Positions 17,246 to 25,246 of a stretch of 64,000 nucleotides of DNA are shown here, in pieces (positions within the stretch are counted from its first letter, which is position 1; each line of letters starts with the position of its first letter). The translations under genes were made by a program, and so were the position numbers. Source of the stretch: Roseovarius sp. THAF27. Lineage in GTDB: Bacteria; Pseudomonadota; Alphaproteobacteria; Rhodobacterales; Rhodobacteraceae. The stretch covers positions 744,001 to 808,000 of the forward strand of contig NZ_CP045393.1 in assembly GCF_009363655.1 (NCBI RefSeq). Direction: 5' to 3'. The notes under the pieces were generated by a model. That model was not told the DNA's origin, made no database searches, and was given only the letters and a program-made list of their open reading frames with translations.

Positions 17246-18156
17246 GCATCCTTTCCGACGAAACGATAGCCGGTCCCGGATGTTTCCGCCCGGCCCACGC
17301 CGCCGCCCGGCAGGTGGAACCCGATCAGGGTCATGTCGTCGGCGGTCAGCCGGTCGAACAGCGTCTTGCGGGTCGCCACGGCCAAGTCCGGGTCCTGGTC
17401 CGATCCGCTGGGCCAGTCGGGCCGGGCGAAGGCGACGTGGTGGTTAACGATCGCGTCGCCGATGACCATTGCCGCCTCGCTGCCGCGACGCAGTTCGAAA
17501 CTCATATGGCCCGGTGTGTGACCGGGGGTCGAGACCGCCGCGATACCGGGCAAGACTTCCTGTCCGTCATCGAAGAACTCGACGACGTCCTCGATCGCCT
17601 CCATCCGGTTCTTGGCGCCCACGGCGAAGGCGGCGCGCGCCTCGTCGATGGTGTTCACGGTCTCGGGGTCCCACCAGTAATCCCACTCGGTGCGGCCCAT
17701 CATGTAGACGGCGTTGGAGAACAGCGGATCTCCGAAATCGTCCAGAACGCCCCAGATGTGATCGGGATGCGCGTGGGTGAACACCACGTGGGTGATATCC
17801 TCCGGGGCAAGGCCCGCAGCCTCCAGGCTCGCTGGCAACTCGCCCGCGCTGGGCATGAAGTTCGACCCGGCGCCGGCATCAAACAGCACGGTGTTGGTGC
17901 CGTCGCGGTAAAGCGTCAGGTTGCATTCGGGGCGCAGCTCGTCGCGGCTCTGGCCGGTGGCCTCCAGGACTTTCTGCAATTCCTCCTGCGGCATCGGCTC
18001 GAACAGGAAGTCGCCCGGCAGCACGAGGTGGCCGTCGCTGACGGTCGTGACCGTCGCATCGCCAAGGGACATGTCCGCCAGGCTCCAGCGCGGCAGTGCT
18101 GCCGCCAGGGGCAGGGCGGCGCCGGTCGCCATCAGGTGGCGTCGGGTCAGTCGCAT
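17242..18156 (-). CDS. soxG: SoxG-like Tat-exported metallo-beta-lactamase-fold hydrolase
   Basis: MBL-fold hydrolase of 304 residues with a Tat signal (TRRHLMATG, residues 4-12). Seen: an intact HAHPDH (His128, His130, Asp132, His133), then STPGHTPGH and IGDAIV, so a binuclear zinc site is expected. The start at 18156 follows GGGAGG. Together with the overlapping SoxH-like gene it corresponds to the soxGH pair of Paracoccus, but here the pair is inverted relative to soxF. A perfect ATTC-N8-GAAT site lies 17 bases upstream. The natural substrate is unknown. Confidence 0.75.
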   Translation of the reverse strand: MRLTRRHLMATGAALPLAAALPRWSLADMSLGDATVTTVSDGHLVLPGDFLFEPMPQEELQKVLEATGQSRDELRPECNLTLYRDGTNTVLFDAGAGSNFMPSAGELPASLEAAGLAPEDITHVVFTHAHPDHIWGVLDDFGDPLFSNAVYMMGRTEWDYWWDPETVNTIDEARAAFAVGAKNRMEAIEDVVEFFDDGQEVLPGIAAVSTPGHTPGHMSFELRRGSEAAMVIGDAIVNHHVAFARPDWPSGSDQDPDLAVATRKTLFDRLTADDMTLIGFHLPGGGVGRAETSGTGYRFVGKDA

Positions 18157-18170
18157 GATATTCCTCCCAG

Positions 18171-18190
18171 AAATTCTCTTATAGGAATAT
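18171..18190. promoter_or_regulatory. candidate SoxR operator upstream of soxGH-like genes
   Basis: Exact ATTC-TCTTATAG-GAAT at 18173-18188, extended to AAATTC-N8-GAATAT. It lies in the 69-base gap between the redoxin stop and the soxG-like ATG, next to its ribosome site. It matches the soxW/soxX site in spacing and half-site sequence. Confidence 0.6.
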
Positions 18191-18225
18191 GTGCGAATGT
18201 TGGGCGCAGCGCAAGCGCCGCGGTG

Positions 18226-18786
18226 TCAGGCGGCCGGTTTCCACTTGATCGAACAGCCGACCGATGCGACCTGGTCGCGCGGGCCTTCGCCGGTGTCCGC
18301 GACCTGTTTCATCGCCTCGAAAAGTTCCCGTGGCGCGTCCTCGGGCGCGGGCGACATGCGCGACGCATCCAGCCGACCGCGATATTGCAGCCCGCCCTTG
18401 GCATCGAACCCGAAGAAGTCCGGCGTGCAGGCGGCGTGATACGCCCGCGCCGCCGACTGATCCTCGTCATGCAAATAGGGGAAGGGCAGGTCTTCTTTCT
18501 CTGCCATCCTGACCATGTTCTCGAAGCTGTCGTCGGGATAGGCTTCGGCATCGTTGGAGCATATGGCGGCCACGCCGATGCCGCGCGCCTGCAACTCCCT
18601 GGCGTCCCGCTTGATCCGGTCCAGCACCGCCAGGACATAGGGACAATGGTTGCAGATGAACATGATCAGCGTGCCGCGCGGGCCGGACACGTCATGCAGC
18701 GTGTAACGCAATCCGTCCGTCCCGGGCAGATCGAAATCCGGCGCAGGCCAGTGGAAGTCACATACGGGCGGGGTGTTCGCGGCCAT
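18226..18786 (-). CDS. thioredoxin-fold redoxin (AhpC/TSA-like)
   Basis: Cytoplasmic-looking redoxin of 186 residues with no signal peptide. Seen: FICNHCPYV, giving a CxxC pair (Cys45, Cys48) at the usual thioredoxin position, and a C-terminal segment typical of redoxin-family proteins. The ATG at 18786 was chosen because GGAGGA lies 5 bases upstream; the open frame extends further but without such a site. It lies 69 bases upstream of the soxG-like gene on the same strand. A sulfur-related role is plausible but unproven. Confidence 0.8.
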   Translation of the reverse strand: MAANTPPVCDFHWPAPDFDLPGTDGLRYTLHDVSGPRGTLIMFICNHCPYVLAVLDRIKRDARELQARGIGVAAICSNDAEAYPDDSFENMVRMAEKEDLPFPYLHDEDQSAARAYHAACTPDFFGFDAKGGLQYRGRLDASRMSPAPEDAPRELFEAMKQVADTGEGPRDQVASVGCSIKWKPAA

Positions 18787-18861
18787 GTCGTCCTCCGAAG
18801 CTGTGGCGGGGACAGTCTCGCCCAACCGCGGCGTCGAGGCAACGGGGTGGATGCGCCGCAC

Positions 18862-19548
18862 TCAGCGAAAGACGAAGGGCGGGTCGGGATCGTTCATGCC
18901 ATCGGCATCCCAGCGGTCCGGCTGGGTCAGCCCGCGCGCCGCGAGCATGTCGAGAATGCGCTTGTCGATCGTGTCGATCAGGCGTCCGAACTCCATTTCG
19001 TCGCGAACGAGTTTCGCCACGTCCTGCGCGATCATCACCCGTTGCTTCGCCAGCAATTCGCCGATCCAGTGGCGCGAGGTCTCGGCCAGAAACTTGACCG
19101 ACGCCATCATCAGCTCGCGCAGCCTGTCGGTATCGAGCTCGACCTTGTCCAGGCAATCCAGCGATCCCTGCTTGATCGACTCGATCGCCACATCGGTGCG
19201 CATCCGGTTCGACATCATCACCACGGCCGCCGCGAAATTCTTCGGGTGATTCTGCACCATCCTCTGCGCCGCCAGGCCATCGCTGTCCGGCAGAAGATAG
19301 TCGATCAGGACAACATCGAAACTGTCCGCATCCAGCGCCGCGGAAAACTCGTTGATCGAGGCCGCGGTGACGGCGTTGACGGGCAGGCCCGTCGATTCCA
19401 GCGAGCGCGTCAGCCGTTTCTGGTCGAACGGGTCGTCGTCCAGAATCAGAACATCGAAACAATCGCCGCGCCGGGCGCCGTGCAAGCCGGGCACGGGAAG
19501 CGCCTGAGCGACCATTGTCTCGGTCGGGATCGGAGAAACAGAGGCCAT
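18862..19548 (-). CDS. CheY-type response regulator with extra C-terminal region
   Basis: Protein of 228 residues. Seen: an N-terminal receiver domain (about 31-150) with the acidic pocket LILDDD and the phosphoacceptor in LIDYLLPDSDG (Asp83), then an unassigned helical C-terminal part (about 155-228) without a recognisable DNA-binding motif. The ATG at 19548 was chosen because AAAGG lies 6 bases ahead; a longer open frame exists upstream. It is divergent, across 203 bases, from a kinase-like gene with no sensor domain, so the two probably form a phosphotransfer pair. Its target is unknown. Confidence 0.78.
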   Translation of the reverse strand: MASVSPIPTETMVAQALPVPGLHGARRGDCFDVLILDDDPFDQKRLTRSLESTGLPVNAVTAASINEFSAALDADSFDVVLIDYLLPDSDGLAAQRMVQNHPKNFAAAVVMMSNRMRTDVAIESIKQGSLDCLDKVELDTDRLRELMMASVKFLAETSRHWIGELLAKQRVMIAQDVAKLVRDEMEFGRLIDTIDKRILDMLAARGLTQPDRWDADGMNDPDPPFVFR

Positions 19549-19751
19549 GGTGCACCTTTCTAACTCAAACGTCCTGGATACCTGGCCCCACGCTACCCGC
19601 GCGATCGTTACCGGAGCGTTACTCGTGGACCGGGCTGTATCGCTGATTTTAACGATTGCGGCGCCGCGGCCCCGGCACCGTTCACGAAATGGAAAGTCCA
19701 CTGTGGCAATGTCGCTGCTCACCTGCATGAGAACGAGGAAAGTGGGCAATC

Positions 19752-20474
19752 GTGTCGAAAGACCTCCCAGACGATCCGCTCGGTACGGTCCGCGAGGCGG
19801 AGGACCTGCTTTATATCGTGACCCACGACCTCAAGGCGTTTGCCCGCGCCATGCGCACCATTCCGGACTGGATCGACGAGGATCTGGCCAGCCAGGGCGT
19901 CGCCATCCCCGCCGATACGCGCGAAAACATCGACATGATGCGGGACTACGCGCACAGGTTGGATGATGCGATGACCGCACTGACCGAGCTGTCCCGCGTG
20001 CGCCGGCGGGCCGATCCGCCTGCTGCCCACGACCTTCAGGCTCTCGTCACCGAGGCCTGCGCGCGTTTGCCTGCCACGCCCAGGCTCTCGTGCGACATAG
20101 CCTGCAACGATGTCTTCGTTCTGGGGCCCGCGAACGATCTGATCAGGCTCTTCGACGCGGTGTTGGGCAATGCCGCGGTCCATCACGACCGCGATTTCGG
20201 CAAGCTGCGCGTCACGGCCGCGCCGGGCCTGGGGCGGATTCACGTCACCGTGGCCGATGACGGCCCCGGCATATCGCCCGAACAGTACGAGACGATCTTC
20301 AAACCGCTCTCCACCCTTCGCCCCAAAAGCGAAACAGGCCATGCCGGCGTGGGCCTCGCCATCGCGCGCAAAGTCGTGCGCAGCCTCGGCGGCGAGATCG
20401 CCGTCGGTCCCACCGACGCGCCCCGCGGGCTGTGCCTGCGCTTCGACCTGCCGCTGGCGACCGCCCCGGCCTAG
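19752..20474 (+). CDS. soluble histidine-kinase-like protein without sensor domain
   Basis: Protein of 240 residues from a GTG at 19752. Seen: an H-box YIVTHDLKAFAR (His25) close to the N-terminus and a GHKL ATPase domain with an N-box-like NAAVHH, a G1 box VADDGPGIS and a G2 box GHAGVGLAIARKVV. There is no membrane segment or sensor domain, so input must come from a partner protein. It is divergent from a receiver-domain gene at 18862-19548. dctB begins 57 bases downstream on the same strand but has its own role. Confidence 0.8.
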   Translation: MSKDLPDDPLGTVREAEDLLYIVTHDLKAFARAMRTIPDWIDEDLASQGVAIPADTRENIDMMRDYAHRLDDAMTALTELSRVRRRADPPAAHDLQALVTEACARLPATPRLSCDIACNDVFVLGPANDLIRLFDAVLGNAAVHHDRDFGKLRVTAAPGLGRIHVTVADDGPGISPEQYETIFKPLSTLRPKSETGHAGVGLAIARKVVRSLGGEIAVGPTDAPRGLCLRFDLPLATAPA

Positions 20475-20530
20475 ACCGCGCCGCACGCTTTGTCTGGCCA
20501 ATCGGGCCGCCGGCTTGCTATCACCTTGCC

Positions 20531-22279
20531 ATGTTGTCGCTCCTTCGCGCCCGTTGGCTGGTCATCGTCCTGTTCCTGCTCGCCGTCGCTGCGGCGGCCG
20601 GCGGGGTCTGGCGCTACGGCTATTCCCAGGGGCTGACGCAGCTGGCCAAGCAGGGGCGCGCCGACCTCGCGCTCGCCGCCGACCGCTTCACCGGCGAGAT
20701 GCGGCGCTATCGCGAACTTGCGGTCCTGATGTCCGATCATCCGACCCTGGCCGCGCTGACCGGCGCCGGGCGCGACCTGCCCGCGGCGACCCGACTGCTG
20801 CAGGCGGCCGTGGACAAGAGCGGCGCCGCCGGCCTGATCTTCACTGACGCGACCGGCGCCGTCCTGGCGCAGGCCGGCGCGGTTACACTGAACCCGCAGG
20901 GCAGTGCCTATTTCCGACGCGCGATGCAGGGGGCCTTGGGCTCGTTCTTCGGCCGGCTCGGCCCCGAGGGGCGCCGCGTCTACGCCTATGCCGCCCCGTC
21001 CTTTTCCGGCGCGGGCGCGATCCGCGGCAGCCTCATCGTCGTGGTCGACATCTCCGAAATCGAGTGGGGCTGGATCGGGGGGCAGCCGGTTGTGTTCTTC
21101 ACCGACATTGACGGGCGGGTGTTCCTGTCCAACCGTGCCGAGATCATCGGATGGCGCCTGTCGCCCGGCTCGGTCGGGCTGGTCTCGCCCGACAGCGACG
21201 CGCCGGTCGGCGCACCGGAGCGCCGGCTCGCCGAAATCTGGGACCTGTCCCAGGGGGCCTACCTGCCCGAGCGCGCCCTGCACCTGGCCAGCCCGAAGCC
21301 GGTGATCGGCATGACCGGCCACGCGCTGATGGACGTCGCCGCCGCCGCGCGGGTCGCAAACCTGCAGGCGGCGGTGTTCGCCGCCATCTGCCTCGCCTTC
21401 GGAGCCGTGCTGCTGCTCCTGGCCGAACGGCGCCGGACCCTGAGCATCGCCAACGCACAGCTTGAAACCCGTGTCGCCGACCGCACCGCGGAACTGTCGC
21501 AGGCCAACGCCGCGCTGCGCCGCGAAGTGGCAGAACGCAAGGAGGCCGAGGCGGCCCTGACCCGTGCCCAGGAAGAGCTTGTGCAGGCCGGCAAGCTGAA
21601 TGCCCTGGGCCAGATGTCCGCGGGGATCAGCCACGAACTGAACCAGCCGCTGATGGCGATCCAGCAATTTGCCGACAATGGCGCGGCCTTCCTCGACGCG
21701 GGCAAGACGCGGCCGGCGCGGGCCAACATGACCCGCATAGCGGACCTTGCGGCGCGGGCCGCGCGGATCATCAAGAACCTGCGCGCCTTCGCCCGGAACG
21801 AGGCGGAGCCGGCGGGCAAGGTCGATCTTGGCGCCGTGATCGACACCGCGGTGGAACTGACCGAACAAAGGCTCGCGCAGGAAAACGTGTCGCTCGACTG
21901 GCGGCGTCCGGCCATCTCCGTGCACGTCCGCGCCGGCGAGGTCCGCCTTGGCCAGGTCTTCGTGAACCTGATCAACAATGCCGTCGATGCCATGGCGGGA
22001 CAGGCCCGCAAGCGCATCGAGATCTCTCTCGTCCCCGGTGCCCGTCCGACGGTGACCGTGCGCGACACCGGCCCCGGCATTTCGGACCCCGCCAAGATAT
22101 TCGAGCCGTTCTACACCACCAAGGAGGTGGGCGGCGAGGATGGCCTTGGCCTTGGCCTCTCGATTTCCTACGGCCTGGTCGAAAGTTTCGGCGGGCGTAT
22201 CAGCGGCAGCAACGCGCCCGATGGCGGCGCGATCTTTCGCATCGAACTGGATCCCTGGCAGGAAGAGGTGGCGGCATGA
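20531..22279 (+). CDS. dctB: DctB, C4-dicarboxylate sensor histidine kinase
   Basis: Membrane sensor kinase of 582 residues. Seen: TM1 (about 5-27), a periplasmic Cache-like sensor, TM2 (about 280-302), a short coiled coil, the H-box ISHELNQPLMAI (His368) and ATPase boxes with RDTGPGIS and GLGLGLSIS. The HELNQPL motif and architecture are typical of DctB. The start at 20531 has only a weak ribosome site. Its stop overlaps the dctD ATG by four bases. It probably senses C4-dicarboxylates to control dctPQM at 25.2-28.6 kb. Confidence 0.88.
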   Translation: MLSLLRARWLVIVLFLLAVAAAAGGVWRYGYSQGLTQLAKQGRADLALAADRFTGEMRRYRELAVLMSDHPTLAALTGAGRDLPAATRLLQAAVDKSGAAGLIFTDATGAVLAQAGAVTLNPQGSAYFRRAMQGALGSFFGRLGPEGRRVYAYAAPSFSGAGAIRGSLIVVVDISEIEWGWIGGQPVVFFTDIDGRVFLSNRAEIIGWRLSPGSVGLVSPDSDAPVGAPERRLAEIWDLSQGAYLPERALHLASPKPVIGMTGHALMDVAAAARVANLQAAVFAAICLAFGAVLLLLAERRRTLSIANAQLETRVADRTAELSQANAALRREVAERKEAEAALTRAQEELVQAGKLNALGQMSAGISHELNQPLMAIQQFADNGAAFLDAGKTRPARANMTRIADLAARAARIIKNLRAFARNEAEPAGKVDLGAVIDTAVELTEQRLAQENVSLDWRRPAISVHVRAGEVRLGQVFVNLINNAVDAMAGQARKRIEISLVPGARPTVTVRDTGPGISDPAKIFEPFYTTKEVGGEDGLGLGLSISYGLVESFGGRISGSNAPDGGAIFRIELDPWQEEVAA

Positions 22280-23514
22280 GCACCGATGTCCTGATCGTCG
22301 ACGATGACGCCGCCGTGCGCGAGGCGCTGGCCCAGACGCTGGAACTGCATGACCTTGCGCCGCGTGTCGCCGGGTCCTTCATCGAGGCCAAGGACCATAT
22401 CACGCCGGACTTTCCCGGCGTCATCCTGTCGGATATCCGGATGCCGGGCCGCGATGGCTTCTACCTGCTGGAACATACTCGCAAGACCGATGCCGACCTG
22501 CCCGTCATCCTGCTGACCGGCGAAGGCGACATTCCCATGGCGGTCCGCGCGATGGGCAAGGGGGCGTTCGATTTCCTGGAAAAGCCCTGTGCGCCCGACG
22601 CCCTGCTGCCCGTGCTGACCCGCGCCCTGCAGACCCGGGCGCTGGTGCTGGAAAACCGGCGGCTGAAGCGCCAGCTGGAAACCGGCGATGCGGCGGCGCG
22701 GATGCTTTTCGGGACATCGAAACTGGCCGAGGACCTGCGCGAACGCGTGCGCCGCGTGGCGGCCATGGGCACCGACGTTCTGGTCAGCGGCCCGCCCGGC
22801 GCCGGCATCTCGAAGGTGGCCGAGGTGCTGCACCTGATGACGCCGGCGGGGCGGGGGCCCTACGTCAAGCAGCCCGCGGCGGCGCTGGATGTCGACGCGC
22901 TCGACGAGGCGCTGGCCGCCGCCCGGGGCGGCAGTCTCTTCATCGAGGAGATCACCGCCCTGCCGCCGCCATCGCAGCACGCGCTTCTCGATCGGCTCGA
23001 GGACGGGGCCGAGGCGCGGCTGATCGCCGGAACCACCACCGATCTCGCCAGGACCGCCCAGGACGGGCGGTTCTACCCGGAGCTTTACTACCGGCTCGAC
23101 GTGGCGCCCGTGCGCATCCCGGCCCTTTCCGAGCGGCCCGAGGATATCCCGGTGCTGTTCCGCCACTACGTGGCCCAGGCCGCCGAGCAATCCGGCATCG
23201 CCGCGCCCGATATCGCCCCCGATCACCTGGCCCGCCTGATGGCGCAGGACTGGCCCGGCAACGCACGCTCGCTCATGAGTGCCGCCATGCGTTTCGTCCT
23301 CGGCATGCCCGACGAGGTCACCCGCGCGGCCGACCTGGGCCTGTCCGAGCAGATGGCGCAGGTCGAGCGGTCGCTGCTGATCGCGGCGCTGGGGCGCCAG
23401 AACGGACGCGCCTCCGAGGCCGCAAAGGCGCTGAAGCTGCCGCGCAAGACGTTCTACGACAAGCTCGCCCGCTACGGGATAAAGCCCGAGGACTACCGCC
23501 GCGGCGAGGGCTGA
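22276..23514 (+). CDS. dctD: DctD-like response regulator with degenerate AAA+ domain
   Basis: NtrC-family architecture in 412 residues: receiver (about 3-120, phosphoacceptor Asp53 in LSDIRMPGRDG), AAA+ domain (about 145-345) and a Fis-type helix-turn-helix at the C-terminus. The AAA+ domain is abnormal. The P-loop reads GPPGAGIS (172-179) with isoleucine where the nucleotide-binding lysine should be, Walker B ends in EE, and the GAFTGA segment that contacts sigma-54 is absent. It probably activates or represses through ordinary sigma factors. It overlaps dctB, its likely kinase. Confidence 0.85.
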   Translation: MSTDVLIVDDDAAVREALAQTLELHDLAPRVAGSFIEAKDHITPDFPGVILSDIRMPGRDGFYLLEHTRKTDADLPVILLTGEGDIPMAVRAMGKGAFDFLEKPCAPDALLPVLTRALQTRALVLENRRLKRQLETGDAAARMLFGTSKLAEDLRERVRRVAAMGTDVLVSGPPGAGISKVAEVLHLMTPAGRGPYVKQPAAALDVDALDEALAAARGGSLFIEEITALPPPSQHALLDRLEDGAEARLIAGTTTDLARTAQDGRFYPELYYRLDVAPVRIPALSERPEDIPVLFRHYVAQAAEQSGIAAPDIAPDHLARLMAQDWPGNARSLMSAAMRFVLGMPDEVTRAADLGLSEQMAQVERSLLIAALGRQNGRASEAAKALKLPRKTFYDKLARYGIKPEDYRRGEG

Positions 23515-23535
23515 CGCGGCATCCGTGCCACAGAC

Positions 23536-23553
23536 CCGGGCCTTGGTGCCCGG
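23536..23553 (+). terminator. possible weak terminator after dctD
   Basis: Six-bp perfect stem CCGGGC (23536-23541) with GCCCGG (23548-23553) and a 6-base loop, 21 bases past the dctD stop. There is no T-run, so it may only be a processing or pause hairpin. Confidence 0.3.
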
Positions 23554-23657
23554 ATCGGCAAACGGTGATTCCGCGCACAGATGAAAGACCTTAGGCTCCT
23601 GCGACACGCCACGCTGCACCAGATCGCGGGCGAAAGACGGCAGAGCAGGCAGACCCC

Positions 23658-24995
23658 ATGACCACCCCGACACCCCCCGACAAGATGCCCAAGGGCCTGA
23701 TGGCCGCCGCCCGCTGGGCCGCCGAGCGCACGCCCGACACCCGCAACCGCGCCGTCGATCTTTACCGGGCCATCGCGATCAGTTTCGTGATCCTCGGTCA
23801 TTGGCTGCTGGTCGCCGCCGTCATGCGCGACGGCGAGGTGACGCTGGTGATCCTGTTGGCCGAACAACGCTGGACCCATTACGCCACCTGGCTCTTCCAG
23901 GTGATGCCGGTCTTCTTCTTCGTCGGCGGATTTTCCAACAGCCTGTCATGGGACTCCGCCCAGAAGGACCCGGAAACGAAGCGCGCCTGGGCCGCCACGC
24001 GCCTGTCGCGCCTTCTGAAACCGACCGTTCCCGTGGTTCTGGCCTGGGCCGCTGGCGGAGTGATCGCGCGCGCCATGGGCGTCTCGCCAGATCTGATCGG
24101 TTTTGCCTCGCAGGCTGCATTGGTGCCGGTCTGGTTTCTGGCCGTCTACATCGTCATCACCATGGCCGTGCCGGTCACCGTCGCGCTGTGGGATCGCATC
24201 GGTGTCCTGTCGGTCCTCCTGCTGGTCCTCGGTGCCATCGCCGTGGACGCCATCGCCTTCGGTCTCGATCAGGGCTGGCTGCGCTGGGCCAACTACGGCT
24301 TCGTCTGGCTGGCGGTGCACCAGCTTGGGTACTGGTGGCGCCGCGCCGCGCGGCCCAAGACATGGGCGCTGGGCTTCATCGCCTTGGGTGTCTCGTGGCT
24401 CTACGTTCTGATCGTGCAGTTCGGATACCCCGTCGCCATGGTCAGCGTGCCGGACGCCGAGATGTCCAACACGCGCCCGCCCACCACCGCGATGCTGGCC
24501 GTGGGGGCCATGCAGATCGGCGCGATCCTGCTTTTCACCGACCTCGCGCAGGCCTGGCTGCAGCGCACGCGGCCCTGGGCGTTGGTGATCCTCTTCAATC
24601 AGATGATCATGTCGATCTACCTGTGGCACATGACGGCGCTGATCATCGTCGTGGGCATCGCCGTGTTGTTGGGCGGCGTCGGCCTGCAAGAGCCGCCGGG
24701 CAGCAGCGCTTGGTGGGCCATGCGGCCCGTCTGGTTGGCGCTCTTCAGCGTCGTTCTGTTGCCTCTCGTCCTGGTCTTCGTGCGGTTCGAGGCCGGCAGC
24801 CGCACCAAACCCGCCGGTCGGCCCGGTCCGATCCTCGCCATGCTGGGCGCCCTGATGACCTGCGCCGGGCTTGTCGTCATGGCCATGGTCGGGCTTGGCG
24901 CGGACAATATCACCGGCGTCAACTGGCTGGCCGTGGGGCTTGTCGTCCTCGGTGTCCTGGTGGCGACGCGGCGCTGGCCCGGCAGGGCGGTCTGA
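23658..24995 (+). CDS. acyltransferase-3 family membrane protein
   Basis: Integral membrane protein of 445 residues with about ten hydrophobic segments. Seen: the acyltransferase_3 signature near the N-terminus, RNRAVDLYRAIAISFVILGHW with its conserved Arg and His, then FFFVGGFSN. Such proteins move acyl groups onto lipids, glycans or secreted molecules; the substrate cannot be told. It lies between dctBD and dctPQM on the same strand, 143 bases after dctD and 251 before dctP. It is probably a bystander, since no transport role is known for this family. Confidence 0.8.
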   Translation: MTTPTPPDKMPKGLMAAARWAAERTPDTRNRAVDLYRAIAISFVILGHWLLVAAVMRDGEVTLVILLAEQRWTHYATWLFQVMPVFFFVGGFSNSLSWDSAQKDPETKRAWAATRLSRLLKPTVPVVLAWAAGGVIARAMGVSPDLIGFASQAALVPVWFLAVYIVITMAVPVTVALWDRIGVLSVLLLVLGAIAVDAIAFGLDQGWLRWANYGFVWLAVHQLGYWWRRAARPKTWALGFIALGVSWLYVLIVQFGYPVAMVSVPDAEMSNTRPPTTAMLAVGAMQIGAILLFTDLAQAWLQRTRPWALVILFNQMIMSIYLWHMTALIIVVGIAVLLGGVGLQEPPGSSAWWAMRPVWLALFSVVLLPLVLVFVRFEAGSRTKPAGRPGPILAMLGALMTCAGLVVMAMVGLGADNITGVNWLAVGLVVLGVLVATRRWPGRAV

Positions 24996-25012
24996 ACGCC
25001 GCTTCACCGAAT

Positions 25013-25063
25013 TGTGCGAAAATCCGCACAGCAGAGGCGAGGCGCGTGCGGGAATCCGCACAG
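25013..25063. promoter_or_regulatory. tandem inverted repeats upstream of dctP
   Basis: Two related inverted repeats: TGTGCG-N6-CGCACA (25013-25030) and GTGCGG-GAAT-CCGCAC (25046-25061). They share the direct repeat AATCCGCACAG at 25021 and 25053, 32 bases apart, or three helical turns. They lie about 190-230 bases before the dctP ATG. Paired sites upstream suit the dimeric DctD-like regulator encoded nearby, but this is inference. Confidence 0.5.
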
Positions 25064-25199
25064 ACCTTTCGCGGGTGACGCGGCTCACAGCGATTCGAAA
25101 GCCTTAATGCACTGATAGCGTTCGATATATTTTGATTCGGCTGATCTTCGCCCGAATCATCTTGAGGCATTTCCCCCATTCGCCATTCTTTGCCCCGCA

Positions 25200-25214
25200 A
25201 TACCGTGACGGTAT
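25200..25214. promoter_or_regulatory. palindromic operator near the dctP start
   Basis: Perfect 15-bp odd palindrome ATACCGT-G-ACGGTAT, ending 32 bases before the dctP ATG, a place where a repressor could block transcription. The symmetry resembles GntR- or LacI-type operators. No cognate regulator gene is next to it. Confidence 0.45.
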
Positions 25215-25246
25215 CGAAACCAGTCTCGAATTTGGGAGGAGAGACC

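Noticed and set aside
17314..19563. Open frame of 749 codons on the plus strand across the SoxG-like, redoxin and response-regulator genes
   Set aside because: It crosses three well-supported minus-strand genes and lacks any motif.
24996..25246. Sigma-54 promoter before dctP
   Set aside because: No TGGCAC-N5-TTGC pattern is present in the gap, which agrees with the missing GAFTGA loop of the DctD-like protein.
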